This document shows positions 8,086-17,005 of a stretch of 25,836 bases of DNA, piece by piece; the stretch's first letter is position 1; each line of letters starts with the position of its first letter. Position numbers and translations under genes: made by a program. The notes beneath the pieces are model-generated. The model was not told the DNA's origin. It did not search any database and saw nothing but the letters and a program-made list of their open reading frames with translations. The stretch is from an uncultured Clostridia bacterium (GTDB lineage: Bacteria; Bacillota; Clostridia; TANB77; CAG-508): NCBI GenBank assembly GCA_934169535.1, contig CAKPOC010000007.1, positions 1 to 25,836 on the forward strand, read 5' to 3'.

Positions 8086-9330
8086 TATTTCTTTTACATT
8101 TTCATCTTTTATATAATATTTAGTTCCTAGCATTTTATCTGGCAAATATTGCTGTTCTACATAATGTCCTGGATAATCATGTGGATATTTATACCCTACA
8201 TGGTAGCCTTCCTTTTCCATTCCCTCTACCGGAGCATTCCTTATGTGCATTGGAATTTCGCCTGTATCGATATTTTCAACATCCTCTAATGCTTTATTTA
8301 TTGCCAAGTAACTTGCATTTGATTTTTTTGAGCTTGCTACATATACAGCCGATTCTGCTAAAATTATTCTAGCTTCAGGCATGCCTACCATGTGTACAGC
8401 TTCCATCGCAGAAGTTGCTACAACTAACGCTTGAGGATTTGCCATTCCAACATCCTCTGCTGCCGCAATAACAATTCGCCTTGCTAAAAACATTGGGTCC
8501 TCACCACCATTTAAAGCCCTTGCTAAATAAAATATTGCAGCATCTGCGTCAGATCCTCTCATTGATTTTATAAAAGCACTTATATTGTCGTAATGTGAGT
8601 CCCCTTTTTTATCAAATATCGCTTTTCTATTTTGCACGCTGTCTTTAGCAATTTCATTTGTTATTGTAATAAATCCGTCTGAACCAATTTTAGTCGTAAG
8701 TACTGCCACTTCTAATCCATTTAATGCTGTTCTTACATCTCCATTTGCAGTTTCTGCAATTTTTTTCAAAGTTTCATCTTCTATTTTTATATTGTAAGAG
8801 CCTAACCCCTCTGGACTTTTTATTGCTCTTTTTAAAATATCAAAAATATTTTTAGTAGATAATGGCATAAGTTTAAAAACCATTGATCTTGAAATTAAAG
8901 CTTTATTCACTTCAAAATATGGATTTTCTGTTGTAGCTCCTATTAAAATTACAGTTCCATTTTCCACATATGGAAGTAGTGCGTCTTGTTGCAATTTATT
9001 AAACCTATGAATTTCGTCTATAAACAAAATACATTTTCCTGATGGATTTAAAAATGGATTTTTAGCTTCCTCAATTGCACTTTTTATATCTCCTACTCCT
9101 GCAGTAACAGCATTTAATTTCGTAAATTTGTATTTTGTGGTATTGCTTATAACTCTCGCAAGTGAAGTTTTTCCGCAACCAGGAGGCCCCCATAATATTA
9201 TTGATGAAAGCCTATCTGCTTTAATTGTTCTATATAAAATTTTATCTTTTCCAAGTATATGTTCTTGCCCAACATAATCATCTAAAGTTTTTGGGCTCAT
9301 TCGGTATGCTAATGGTTCATTTGCATTCAT
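8083..9330 (-). CDS. rarA: Replication-associated recombination protein RarA (MgsA)
   Basis: This is a AAA+ ATPase related to clamp loaders and RuvB that acts at stalled replication forks. The 415-aa product has the normal family length. It shows MSPKTLDDYVGQEHILG, Walker A GPPGCGKTSLARV (about residues 48-60), Walker B ILFIDEIHRFNK and sensor-1 ILIGATTENPYF. The C-terminal tetramerisation region includes GEDPMFLARRIVIAAAEDVG and a late HYVEQQYLPD segment. The ATG has AAGGAG just upstream. ruvA ends 15 bases before it on the same strand, so ruvA and rarA form a recombination/repair pair. Confidence 0.96.
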   Translation of the reverse strand: MNANEPLAYRMSPKTLDDYVGQEHILGKDKILYRTIKADRLSSIILWGPPGCGKTSLARVISNTTKYKFTKLNAVTAGVGDIKSAIEEAKNPFLNPSGKCILFIDEIHRFNKLQQDALLPYVENGTVILIGATTENPYFEVNKALISRSMVFKLMPLSTKNIFDILKRAIKSPEGLGSYNIKIEDETLKKIAETANGDVRTALNGLEVAVLTTKIGSDGFITITNEIAKDSVQNRKAIFDKKGDSHYDNISAFIKSMRGSDADAAIFYLARALNGGEDPMFLARRIVIAAAEDVGMANPQALVVATSAMEAVHMVGMPEARIILAESAVYVASSKKSNASYLAINKALEDVENIDTGEIPMHIRNAPVEGMEKEGYHVGYKYPHDYPGHYVEQQYLPDKMLGTKYYIKDENVKEI

Positions 9331-9345
9331 ACTTTGCTCCTTTTC

Positions 9346-9942
9346 TTATCTTGCTAAATATCTTAATGCTTCTTTAATTCTTTCTTCTAATTCTGTTTCT
9401 TTAAGTTTTGGTAAGATTGCATTTATTTCAAATCTTCTATATCCTAAAACTTGAAGGGCTTGAATTAATTCTTCTTGATTTTCTTCTGATGTAATTTTTT
9501 CTTCTATTTCTTCGTCTCTTGGGAGTGTTATTGCTTCTTCCGTTTTAATTTTATCTTTAAGCTCTAGTATTATCCTTTGTGCCGTTTTTGGACCAATTCC
9601 TTGAAGTTTCTTTAATGTTGCTACATCATTTGTAATTACTGCTAATGCAAATTTTGAAGGTGTTATGTTTGATAAAATTGCAATCGCTGATTTTGCTCCA
9701 ATTCCTCCTACTGATATTAATAGTTCAAAAGTGTGAAGTTCCTCATTTGAATTAAATCCAAATAAGCTTACGTCATCTTCCTTTACTCTCATATATGTAA
9801 AAATTTTCACACTTGTATTTGTATCTGGTAAGCTATCTATTGCTGATTTTGACATAAATACTTTGTAGCCTACTCCATTTACCTCTATTATAATAAACTC
9901 TTCTGCTTTAAAACAAAGCTCTCCTTTTAAATATGCTATCAT
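9346..9942 (-). CDS. ruvA: Holliday junction branch-migration protein RuvA
   Basis: RuvA binds four-way junctions and recruits the RuvB motor. The start is set at ATG 9940-9942 (MIAYLKGEL), with AAAGGAA upstream, giving 198 aa, the family norm. A longer frame from 9972 lacks an equally good site. Visible features are the N-terminal OB fold (VNGVGYKVF), two helix-hairpin-helix motifs (LISVGGIGAKSAIAILS; LQGIGPKTAQRIILELKDK) and a C-terminal RuvB-interaction domain after an acidic linker (EALRYLAR). ruvB and ruvC are not next to it: groEL lies upstream and rarA downstream, so ruvB must be elsewhere. It is probably transcribed together with rarA. Confidence 0.96.
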   Translation of the reverse strand: MIAYLKGELCFKAEEFIIIEVNGVGYKVFMSKSAIDSLPDTNTSVKIFTYMRVKEDDVSLFGFNSNEELHTFELLISVGGIGAKSAIAILSNITPSKFALAVITNDVATLKKLQGIGPKTAQRIILELKDKIKTEEAITLPRDEEIEEKITSEENQEELIQALQVLGYRRFEINAILPKLKETELEERIKEALRYLAR

Positions 9943-10024
9943 AAATAAGTTCCTTTCACTTTTAGCAAACAAATTTTCTATATTATTATTTTATCACATA
10001 TTTTTTATTTATCAAGAGTTTTTA

Positions 10025-10055
10025 ATAAAAATCCTCCGTTAGATTTCTAACGGAG
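10025..10055 (-). terminator. Terminator of groESL
   Basis: CTCCGTTAG (10034-10042) pairs perfectly with CTAACGGAG (10047-10055). On the minus strand the stem is followed by GATTTTTATT. It ends the groES-groEL unit 8 bases beyond the groEL stop. Confidence 0.88.
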
Positions 10056-10063
10056 TTCATTTA

Positions 10064-11698
10064 TTAGTACATTCCACCCATTTCTTGAGCTTCTTCATGG
10101 TTGTGTCCACACTTGCAATTTTCTTCTTTTTTGTCTGTAACTATGCTTTCTGTAGTTAATATCATACTTGCAACAGATGCTGCGTTTTGAAGAGCTGATC
10201 TTGAAACTTTAGTAGGATCTACAATTCCTGCTTTTTTCATATCAACATATTCTTCTTTGCCTGCGTCAAATCCTGTTCCTATAGGTGATGCTTTTACTTT
10301 TTCCAAAATTACTGCTGGCTCTAAACCTGCGTTTATTGCAATTTGTTTAACTGGTTCTTGAAGAGCTTTTACAATAATCTTTCCACCTAGTTTTTCTTCT
10401 TCTGGAAGCATTGATACAAATTTTTCTACTGCTGGAAGAATGTTTACAAATGCTGTTCCTCCACCTGCAACAATTCCTTCTTCAACTGCTGCTTTTGTTG
10501 CAGATAGTGCATCTTCTATTCTTAGTTTTTTATCTTTCATTTCGACTTCTGTTGCAGCACCTACACCTATTACAGCAACTCCTCCAGAAATTTTAGCCAA
10601 GCGCTCTTGTAATTGTTCCTTATCATATTCGCTCTTTTCTTCTGATATTTGGGCTTTTATTTGATTTACTCTTTCTTCAATTTTTTCTTTTTTGCCTGAG
10701 CCATCTACAATAATTGTATGTTCTTTGTCTGCTTTAATTTGTTTTGCTCTACCTAATTGCTCTATTGTTGTGTCTTTAAGTTCTAGCCCTAAGTCAGAAG
10801 TTATAACTTCGCCTCCTGTTAAAATTGCAATATCTTGTAGCATTTCTTTTCTCTTGTCACCATATCCTGGTGCCTTTACAGCTAGAACATTTATTACACC
10901 TCTTAATTTATTTAAGATTAATGTAGATAGTGCTTCTTGTTCAACATCATCACAAATAATAACAAGTTTTCCTGATTGTTGCATTAAAGATTCTAGTAGT
11001 GGTAATATTTCTTGAATATTACTAATTTTTTTATCTGTTATTAATATGTATGGGTTATCAACAACAGCTTCCATTTTTTCTGTATCAGTTACCATGTATG
11101 GAGAAACATATCCTTTATCAAATTGCATTCCTTCAACTATGTTTAATTCTGTGTTAGAAGTTTTTGATTCTTCAATTGTTATAACTCCATCATGTGTTAC
11201 TTTTTCCATTGCTTCTGAAATTAAATTTCCTATTTCAGTGTCATTTGCTGAAATGCTTGCAACCCTCGCAATATCTTCTTTTCCAGAAACATTTGAGCTT
11301 ATTTTTTTAAGTTCTAGAACAGCTGCATCTACAGTTTTTGCCATTCCTTTTTTTATTGCCATTGGATCACCACCTGCAGCTACATTTTTTACGCCTTCTT
11401 TTATCATGCTTTGTGCTAAAACTGTAGCAGTTGTTGTTCCATCTCCTGCAACGTCATTTGTTTTTGTAGATACTTCCTTTACAAGTCTTGCACCCATATT
11501 TTCAAATGGATCATCAAGTTCAATTTCCTTTGCTATTGTTACACCATCATTTGTAATTAGTGGTGCACCAAATTTTTTGTCTAATACAACATTTCTTCCT
11601 TTTGGTCCAAGTGTTACCTTTACTGTATCTGCTAATTTATTAACTCCATTTAATAAAGACTTTCTTGCGTCTTCTCCAAATTTAATTTCCTTTGCCAT
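10064..11698 (-). CDS. groEL: Chaperonin GroEL (Hsp60)
   Basis: GroEL is the 14-subunit cytoplasmic chaperonin that encloses client proteins under the GroES lid and folds them with ATP. The 544-aa product begins MAKEIKFGEDARKSL and carries VKVTLGPKGRNV, the ATP-site motif NDVAGDGTTTATVLAQ, and the C-terminal-third motif AAVEEGIVAGGGTAF. The stretch before the end is unusual. Instead of repeated GGM it reads CKCGHNHEEAQEMGGMY, a CxCxHxH cluster that could bind metal. groES lies 15 bases upstream on the same strand. The pair is controlled by the CIRCE element before groES. Confidence 0.98.
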   Translation of the reverse strand: MAKEIKFGEDARKSLLNGVNKLADTVKVTLGPKGRNVVLDKKFGAPLITNDGVTIAKEIELDDPFENMGARLVKEVSTKTNDVAGDGTTTATVLAQSMIKEGVKNVAAGGDPMAIKKGMAKTVDAAVLELKKISSNVSGKEDIARVASISANDTEIGNLISEAMEKVTHDGVITIEESKTSNTELNIVEGMQFDKGYVSPYMVTDTEKMEAVVDNPYILITDKKISNIQEILPLLESLMQQSGKLVIICDDVEQEALSTLILNKLRGVINVLAVKAPGYGDKRKEMLQDIAILTGGEVITSDLGLELKDTTIEQLGRAKQIKADKEHTIIVDGSGKKEKIEERVNQIKAQISEEKSEYDKEQLQERLAKISGGVAVIGVGAATEVEMKDKKLRIEDALSATKAAVEEGIVAGGGTAFVNILPAVEKFVSMLPEEEKLGGKIIVKALQEPVKQIAINAGLEPAVILEKVKASPIGTGFDAGKEEYVDMKKAGIVDPTKVSRSALQNAASVASMILTTESIVTDKKEENCKCGHNHEEAQEMGGMY

Positions 11699-11713
11699 AA
11701 TTAAAAACCTCCT

Positions 11714-11995
11714 TTATTCGGCAATTGCTAATATGTCATTCTGTTTAACTATAATATAATCTTCGCCTTCATATTTTATTTCAGTTCCAGCATATTTACT
11801 TAATACTACTTTGTCCCCTACTTTTACATACATTTTTATTTCTTTGCCTTCAACATCTCCTCCAGGTCCTACTGCTACAACCTCTGCTATTTGTGGTTTT
11901 TCCTTACTTCCTTCTGAAAGTATTATTCCACTTTTTGTAGTTTCCTCTGCTTTTTTCATTTTTAATACTACTCTGTCTGCTAATGGTTTTAACAT
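11714..11995 (-). CDS. groES: Co-chaperonin GroES
   Basis: This is the 10-kDa heptameric lid of GroEL. The 93-aa product matches the family length and starts MLKPLADRVVLKMKKAEE. It has the mobile-loop region TTKSGIILSEGSKEKPQ, which contacts GroEL, and the C-terminal GTEIKYEGEDYIIVKQNDIL. A GGAGG-type site precedes the ATG. It is the first gene of the groES-groEL unit, 23 bases downstream of the CIRCE operator. Confidence 0.97.
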   Translation of the reverse strand: MLKPLADRVVLKMKKAEETTKSGIILSEGSKEKPQIAEVVAVGPGGDVEGKEIKMYVKVGDKVVLSKYAGTEIKYEGEDYIIVKQNDILAIAE

Positions 11996-12017
11996 TTTTA
12001 TTACCTCCTTTATGTTA

Positions 12018-12044
12018 TTAGCACTCTATATTGCTGACTGCTAA
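12018..12044 (-). promoter_or_regulatory. CIRCE operator (HrcA binding site)
   Basis: TTAGCACTC - 9 bases - GACTGCTAA on the plus strand matches the CIRCE consensus (TTAGCACTC-N9-GAGTGCTAA) at 17 of 18 arm positions. It lies just downstream of the -10 element and upstream of the groES ribosome site. HrcA is therefore expected to repress groESL and release it on heat shock. The hrcA gene itself is not in the window. Confidence 0.93.
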
Positions 12045-12045
12045 T

Positions 12046-12074
12046 AATTTATACCTTTTATGGTTAAAAGTCAA
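12046..12074 (-). promoter_or_regulatory. Sigma-A promoter of groESL
   Basis: On the minus strand TTGACT (complement of 12069-12074) is followed after 17 bases by TAAATT (complement of 12046-12051), inside TATAAATT. The CIRCE arm starts directly after the -10 box, the classical arrangement for HrcA repression. Confidence 0.75.
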
Positions 12075-12084
12075 TACTATTTTC

Positions 12085-12144
12085 AAAAAAACACATAAAA
12101 TTCACAATTCATTTTATTCTGAATATAGAATTTTATGCGTTTTT
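12085..12144 (-). terminator. Terminator of the asp23-to-sleB unit
   Basis: On the minus strand AAAACGCATAAAATTC pairs with GAATTTTATGTGTTTT across a loop of about 24 bases, followed by a T-run. It sits after the SleB-type gene and before the groES promoter. The stem is long but AT-rich. Confidence 0.7.
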
Positions 12145-12181
12145 CTCTGTTTTTTGGCTATTCAAGTTTTCCCTTTTAAAA

Positions 12182-12865
12182 TTATCTGCAAAATCTGTGC
12201 TTTCCTATTGTTACTAAATGAGGTCTAGACCAAATCCAGCCACTCGTTGCAGTATTAGGGTTGAAATAGTAAATCGCTCCATAAGATGGATCCCAGCCAT
12301 TTAATGCGTCCTGTGCTGCTTTATATGCAGTATCATTTGGCGCTAAATTTATTTGCCCGTCAGAAACTGCAGTAAATGCTCCTGACTGATAAACTACGCC
12401 TGAAACAGTGTTTGGAAACGAACTACTTTTCACCCTATTCAAAACTACTGCCGCAACTGCAACTTGCCCTTTATATGGTTCTCCACGAGCCTCTCCATAA
12501 ACAACTCTCGCTAACAAATTTAAATTGCTTGAATTGCTAGCAGATGAACTGCTGCTGGAAGAATTGCTAGAATTATATATTCCCATTGCCTCTAAAGTTT
12601 TTTTGCCAGCAATTCCGTCTACTGTAAGACCATTTTTTCGTTGAAAATATTTAACTGCTGATAATGTTGCAGAACCATATATTCCATCTATATTTCCTGT
12701 ATAGTATTTCCATCTTTTTAATTTTGTTTGAATATTAGTTACCTCGCTGCCTCTCGAACCATATTTAGAAAGTGCAAAAACATCTCCATTTTCCAAAAAT
12801 ATAATTATTAGAGTCGAAATAATAATTATTGCTGTGATTATTATTTTTTTATAGTTTTTTCTCAT
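12182..12865 (-). CDS. sleB: SleB-type spore cortex-lytic / cell wall hydrolase
   Basis: Proteins of this family are lytic transglycosylase-like hydrolases that cut spore cortex peptidoglycan during germination, or act in cell-wall remodelling. The start at 12863-12865 (MRKNYKKIIITAIIIIS) is chosen for its AAAGGAG site, giving 227 aa; an open frame continues upstream to 12946 without a good site. Order: a hydrophobic signal/anchor segment (about 7-24); a peptidoglycan-binding domain with SKYGSRGSEVTNIQTKL and NGLTVDGIAGKKTLEAMG; a Ser/Asn-rich linker; and a Hydrolase_2 domain (LLARVVYGEARGEP with the likely catalytic Glu, VAVAAVVLNRVKS, AIYYFNP). It is the last gene of the nusB-fhs cluster. 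A SleB/YkvT-type role is likely, but a vegetative role is possible. Confidence 0.85.
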   Translation of the reverse strand: MRKNYKKIIITAIIIISTLIIIFLENGDVFALSKYGSRGSEVTNIQTKLKRWKYYTGNIDGIYGSATLSAVKYFQRKNGLTVDGIAGKKTLEAMGIYNSSNSSSSSSSASNSSNLNLLARVVYGEARGEPYKGQVAVAAVVLNRVKSSSFPNTVSGVVYQSGAFTAVSDGQINLAPNDTAYKAAQDALNGWDPSYGAIYYFNPNTATSGWIWSRPHLVTIGKHRFCR

Positions 12866-12966
12866 TTTAAAACTCCTTTTAACAAATAAAAACATTCCTT
12901 TAAGTTTATTATTCCTTAAAAGAATATTTTTATACATTTTATTCAATTTATGGTTTATTTTAAAAT

Positions 12967-14622
12967 TTAAAAAATTCCTACTATTTTTCCGTTTTCATCT
13001 ATGTCTATATTTTCAGCACTTGGAACTTTTGGAAGCCCTGGCATTGTCATAATTTTGCCTGTTATTGCTACAACAAATTCTGCTCCTGCTTTTAAGTTGA
13101 TTTCATTTACATATATGGTAAATGGTTCTTTACATTGTAGATTTTTTGCGTCATCTGAAAAAGAATATTGCGTTTTGGCGATACATACAGGTAACTTAGA
13201 ATTATTTACTGCTTTTAATTGTTCTTCTGCTTCTTCTGAATATGTTACTCCTTTTGCTCCATAAATTTTAGTTGCCACTTTGTAAATTTTTTCTTCGATT
13301 GTGTCATCTAGATTATAAATAAATTCGAAATTATTTGGACGATTGCATTCTTCTATAACTTTGTTTGCTAAGTCTTCAGCTCCAATACTTCCTTGTGCAT
13401 AACTCGTTACTAAGCTTAATTTAACATTTAATTTTTCTAACTCTTGTTGCAATAAATTTATTTCGCCTTCAGTATCGTCTTTAAATTTATTTATTGCAAC
13501 AACTACATTTAGGCCAAACTCATTTTTCATATTATTTATATGTTTTTTTAAATTTTCAATTCCTAATTTTAAGGCTTCTAAGTTTTCTTTTGTAACTTCT
13601 TCCTTAGGTTGTCCACCATGATATTTTAAAGCTCTTACTGTTGCTACAATTACTACGCAGTCAGGAGTTTTTTGTAACTTGCGACATTTTATATTTAAAA
13701 ATTTTTCAGCACCTAAATCTGAACCAAATCCAGCTTCGGTTACAGTATAATCTGCCAATTTTAAAGCTGTTTTAGTTGCTATTATACTGTTACAGCCATG
13801 TGCAATATTTGCAAATGGACCTCCATGAACTATGCAAGGAGTATGCTCCAAGGTCTGTACCAAATTTGGTTTTATAGCATCTTTAAGAAGCACGCTCATA
13901 GCTCCTTGTGCTTTTAAATCCTTAGCTGTTACTTCTTTTCCTTCATCATTATAGCCTATTACTATATTTCCAATTCTTCTTTTTAGATCTGTTAAGTCAT
14001 TAGCTAGGCATAAAATTGCCATAATTTCTGATGCAACAGAAATGTCAAAACCATCTTCCCTTGGTACAATTTTTTTCTCTCCAGAAAGGCCTGTTTCTAT
14101 TTTTCTTAATTGTCTATCATTTAGGTCTAGGCATCTTTTCCATACAACCTTTTTTATTTTTAGTTCATTTCCTTGATATATATGGTTATCAATAATTGCT
14201 GAAAGCAAATTATTTGCAGAAGTTACTGCATGTATGTCACCTGTAAAATGTAAGTTTATGTCCTCCATAGGAGCAATTTGAGAATAACCTCCTCCTGTTG
14301 CCCCTCCTTTTATTCCAAATACAGGGCCTAACGAAGGCTCTCTTAAAGCTAGTATTGCACTATTATTTATTTTATTGATTGCATCTGCAAGACCTATGGA
14401 TACAGTTGTTTTTCCCTCTCCATAAGGTGTTGGATTTATTGATGTTACTAATATTAGCTTTCCATTATCTTTTTTATTTAGCCTTTTTTGTATTGTTTCA
14501 TAATTTAATTTAGCTTTATACTTTCCGTATGTTTCAATTTCGTCTTCTTGTAAATTAATTTTTGTTGATATCTCTGTTATATTTTTTAGTTTAATACTAT
14601 TTGCTATATCTATGTCGTTCAT
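12967..14622 (-). CDS. fhs: Formate-tetrahydrofolate ligase
   Basis: This enzyme makes 10-formyl-tetrahydrofolate from formate, THF and ATP. It feeds purine synthesis and, in acetogens, the methyl branch of the Wood-Ljungdahl pathway. The 551-aa product is close to the usual 556. It shows the P-loop-like SINPTPYGEGKTTVSIGLAD (near residues 61-80), ALREPSLGPVFGIKGGATGG, DINLHFTGDIHAVTSANNLL, the HGGPFANIAHGCNS motif, EAGFGSDLGAEKF and the C-terminal MTMPGLPKVPSAENID. GGAGG lies before the ATG. It is in the same run as xseAB and the PAP2-like gene. No other folate-C1 genes (folD, fchA, metF) are nearby, so a pathway context is not provided here. Confidence 0.97.
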   Translation of the reverse strand: MNDIDIANSIKLKNITEISTKINLQEDEIETYGKYKAKLNYETIQKRLNKKDNGKLILVTSINPTPYGEGKTTVSIGLADAINKINNSAILALREPSLGPVFGIKGGATGGGYSQIAPMEDINLHFTGDIHAVTSANNLLSAIIDNHIYQGNELKIKKVVWKRCLDLNDRQLRKIETGLSGEKKIVPREDGFDISVASEIMAILCLANDLTDLKRRIGNIVIGYNDEGKEVTAKDLKAQGAMSVLLKDAIKPNLVQTLEHTPCIVHGGPFANIAHGCNSIIATKTALKLADYTVTEAGFGSDLGAEKFLNIKCRKLQKTPDCVVIVATVRALKYHGGQPKEEVTKENLEALKLGIENLKKHINNMKNEFGLNVVVAINKFKDDTEGEINLLQQELEKLNVKLSLVTSYAQGSIGAEDLANKVIEECNRPNNFEFIYNLDDTIEEKIYKVATKIYGAKGVTYSEEAEEQLKAVNNSKLPVCIAKTQYSFSDDAKNLQCKEPFTIYVNEINLKAGAEFVVAITGKIMTMPGLPKVPSAENIDIDENGKIVGIF

Positions 14623-14654
14623 GTTTATTCCTCCTTCTATAAAGAGTTTATTTA

Positions 14655-15086
14655 CTAGAAAATCATTCCCACTATAAAGCCTATTATTACTCCTACTAAT
14701 ACCTGCTTTGGTGTATGACCTACAAGTTCTACTAATTTTTCATTTACCTCTATATTTGACATGTCTGGTGTTTCTATTATTTCATTAAGTATTTTAGCTT
14801 GTTTTCCTGCTTCTCTTCTTACTCCACAAGCATCGAAAATTACTACTAAAGTAAAAATTAGTGCTAGCGCAAACACTGGTGATGAGGTTCCCATTCCTCG
14901 GCCAATCATTGTTGTAATTGATACTGTCGTTGCTGCATGTGAACTTGGCATTCCACCTGCACCGACAATTCTTTTAAAATTAAATTTTTTTAATGTTGCT
15001 AAATCCCAAATTACCTTAAACGCCTGAATACATATTAGCACTGTAAGAGGTACTATTAAATATCTATATTTTACATAAAAAATCAC
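14655..15086 (-). CDS. Divergent PAP2-family membrane protein (YuiD-like)
   Basis: The 143-aa product belongs to the DUF212/divergent PAP2 family. It contains the conserved GAGGMPSSHAATTVS, with the phosphatase-like SxxHA element, FDACGVRREAGKQAKILNE and the C-terminal GHTPKQVLVGVIIGFIVG, in a small protein with four or so membrane segments. The family resembles lipid phosphatases but lacks the complete PAP2 signature, so its enzymatic activity is unproven. The start codon is GTG at 15084-15086, with GGAGAAG supplied by the end of xseB two bases upstream, suggesting translational coupling. In related genomes it often follows xseAB. Confidence 0.9.
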   Translation of the reverse strand: MIFYVKYRYLIVPLTVLICIQAFKVIWDLATLKKFNFKRIVGAGGMPSSHAATTVSITTMIGRGMGTSSPVFALALIFTLVVIFDACGVRREAGKQAKILNEIIETPDMSNIEVNEKLVELVGHTPKQVLVGVIIGFIVGMIF

Positions 15087-15088
15087 TG

Positions 15089-15322
15089 TTATTCTTCTCC
15101 TGGTACAAAATTTTCTTCTTTTATCTTGTCATCTTCATTTATTAGCATTGTTATTTTTCTTTCAGCTTTTTCTAACATTGTATTACACTGTTTAGATAAT
15201 TTTATTCCTTCTTCAAATTTATTCATAGATTCATCTAATGTTAAATTTCCATTTTCAAGTTCATTTGCTATTGTTTCAAGCTCTTTCATTGCTTCCTCAA
15301 AATTTATTTCTTCTTTTTTCAT
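15089..15322 (-). CDS. xseB: Exodeoxyribonuclease VII small subunit
   Basis: This is the small subunit that joins XseA to form ExoVII, a single-strand-specific exonuclease. The 77-aa product has the typical helical hairpin: NFEEAMKELETIANELENG, then LTLDESMNKFEEGIKLSKQC. xseA lies 23 bases upstream. The stop of xseB nearly touches the GTG of the next gene. Confidence 0.95.
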   Translation of the reverse strand: MKKEEINFEEAMKELETIANELENGNLTLDESMNKFEEGIKLSKQCNTMLEKAERKITMLINEDDKIKEENFVPGEE

Positions 15323-15345
15323 ATTTCCCCCAAAATTGTAACTAG

Positions 15346-16536
15346 TTAATTTATTGTTGCGTTTTTTTCTCCATCCATTAATTTTATTTTTATGTTGTCA
15401 TTGCTTTTTAAGTTTTTTGCAGATTTTATTATTTTTCCATCATCATTTGAAATAATTGCATATCCTCTTGATAATGTTTTTAATGGACTTAAAGTGTCTA
15501 ATTTAGCTATTATTTTTTCAAATGCTCCTTGTTTTTTGTTTAATTCCAATTTTATGCTTGACTGTAATTTTTTTAGTTCCATATCTAACGAAATATATTT
15601 TTCATTAATTCCTTTTAAAGGATCTTTAAATGCTGGTCTTTGCATTTGTTTTTCATAGCTTAATTTCATTAACTCTAATTTTTTTCTCAATGCTGTTTTA
15701 TATCTACTTTGATATAAATTTAATGCTTCTTTTACGTCTTCAACATTTGCAACTGCAAGTTCTGCCGCAGCAGAAGGTGTTGGTGCTCTTAAATCTGCCA
15801 CAAAATCAGCTATTGTAAAATCAGTTTCATGCCCTACTGCAGATATTATAGGAATTTGTGAGTTGTATATACTTCTTGCGACAATTTCTTCATTAAAAGG
15901 CCACAAGTCTTCAAGCGATCCTCCGCCTCTTCCTATTATTAATACATCAGCAAGTTTATTATCATTCATAAATTTTATTCCCGCTGCAATTTTTTCCGCT
16001 GCCGTTGGCCCTTGCACTGGAACTGGTAGTAATTTAATATGCACATTAGGATTTCTTCTTGTACTTACATTTATTATGTCCCTGATTACAGCACCTGTAT
16101 TAGAAGTTAAAACTCCAATTGTTTTAGGCATAAATGGTATCTTTTTTTTATGTGATTTATCAAATAGCCCTTCTTGCTCAAGTTTTGCTTTTAGTTTTTC
16201 ATATTCTTCATATAAGCTTCCTATTCCATCTTGCTTCATTGCTTTAGCATATATTTGATAAATTCCATCTCTTTCAAAAACAGCTACCTGTCCCAAAATG
16301 ATAACTTTCATTCCATCTTTGGGAATAAAAGTTAAATGAGATGTATATGATTTAAACATTATACATTTAATAAGCGAATTTTCATCTTTTAATGTAAAAT
16401 ACAAATGGCCTGAATAGTGATTTTTAAAGTTGGAAATTTCGCCTTTTACCAATACATTATTTAGCATTTCGTCTTGGTCAATTTTATTTTTTATGTATTT
16501 ATTCAAGTCAGTTACTGATATTGCATTATATTCCAT
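15346..16536 (-). CDS. xseA: Exodeoxyribonuclease VII large subunit
   Basis: This is the catalytic subunit of ExoVII, which degrades single-stranded DNA from both ends. The 396-aa product has an N-terminal OB fold (LVKGEISNFKNHYSGHLYFT), a catalytic domain with TSNTGAVIRDIINV, PVPVQGPTAAEKI, LIIGRGGGSLEDLWPFNEE, ISAVGHETDFTIADFVAD and LRAPTPSAAAELA, a coiled-coil region that binds XseB, and the C-terminal LSRGYAIISNDDGKII. It follows nusB by 27 bases and is co-oriented with xseB. Confidence 0.97.
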   Translation of the reverse strand: MEYNAISVTDLNKYIKNKIDQDEMLNNVLVKGEISNFKNHYSGHLYFTLKDENSLIKCIMFKSYTSHLTFIPKDGMKVIILGQVAVFERDGIYQIYAKAMKQDGIGSLYEEYEKLKAKLEQEGLFDKSHKKKIPFMPKTIGVLTSNTGAVIRDIINVSTRRNPNVHIKLLPVPVQGPTAAEKIAAGIKFMNDNKLADVLIIGRGGGSLEDLWPFNEEIVARSIYNSQIPIISAVGHETDFTIADFVADLRAPTPSAAAELAVANVEDVKEALNLYQSRYKTALRKKLELMKLSYEKQMQRPAFKDPLKGINEKYISLDMELKKLQSSIKLELNKKQGAFEKIIAKLDTLSPLKTLSRGYAIISNDDGKIIKSAKNLKSNDNIKIKLMDGEKNATIN

Positions 16537-16563
16537 TTTTTATATCCTCTGTTATACTAATAT

Positions 16564-16986
16564 TTACTGTTCAGATTCTTGATTATTTTTTGCAACTATA
16601 CTTGCAAGCACTCCATTTACAAATGATTTTGAGTTTTCTTCTCCATATTTTTTTGCCATGTTAACAACTTCATTTATTATTATTTTGTATGGAGTTTTTA
16701 AATAATTAATTTCATAAATTGCAAGTTTTAATAAAGCTAAATCCACTAGCGAAATTCTATTTAGTTCCCAACCTTTTTTTAAGTTTTCTTCAATAAGCTT
16801 ATTTATTTCTTCCTCATTTTTATTAATTATTTCTACAGCTTGTTTTACATATTCTTTATCTCTGTTTTTATTTACTTCTAAACAATCTAGAAATGTCTCT
16901 ATTTGTTCATCATTTTCATTTGATTTTTGTATTTCTTGGCTATAAATATAACTAAAAGCCAATTCTCTTCTTGTCATCTCTTCCAT
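16564..16986 (-). CDS. nusB: Transcription antitermination factor NusB
   Basis: NusB binds boxA RNA with NusE (S10) and supports rRNA antitermination. The all-helical 140-aa product shows TRRELAFSYIYSQEI at the N-terminus, WELNRISLVDLALLKLAIYE in the middle, and TPYKIIINEVVNMAKKYGEE with FVNGVLASI near the end, the standard NusB pattern. AAAGGAAA lies before the ATG. It lies between the Asp23 cluster and xseA, a common arrangement in Clostridia. Confidence 0.96.
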   Translation of the reverse strand: MEEMTRRELAFSYIYSQEIQKSNENDEQIETFLDCLEVNKNRDKEYVKQAVEIINKNEEEINKLIEENLKKGWELNRISLVDLALLKLAIYEINYLKTPYKIIINEVVNMAKKYGEENSKSFVNGVLASIVAKNNQESEQ

Positions 16987-17005
16987 CTTTATTTCCTTTT
17001 ATTTT

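Noticed and set aside
10411..11759. Plus-strand open frames opposite groEL, the longest 237 codons
   Set aside because: They mirror groEL codon structure and have low-complexity Ser/Thr/Phe composition. No ribosome site or homology.
12031..12228. Plus-strand 65-codon frame in the groES-sleB gap
   Set aside because: It runs across the CIRCE element, the promoter and the terminator and has no ribosome site.
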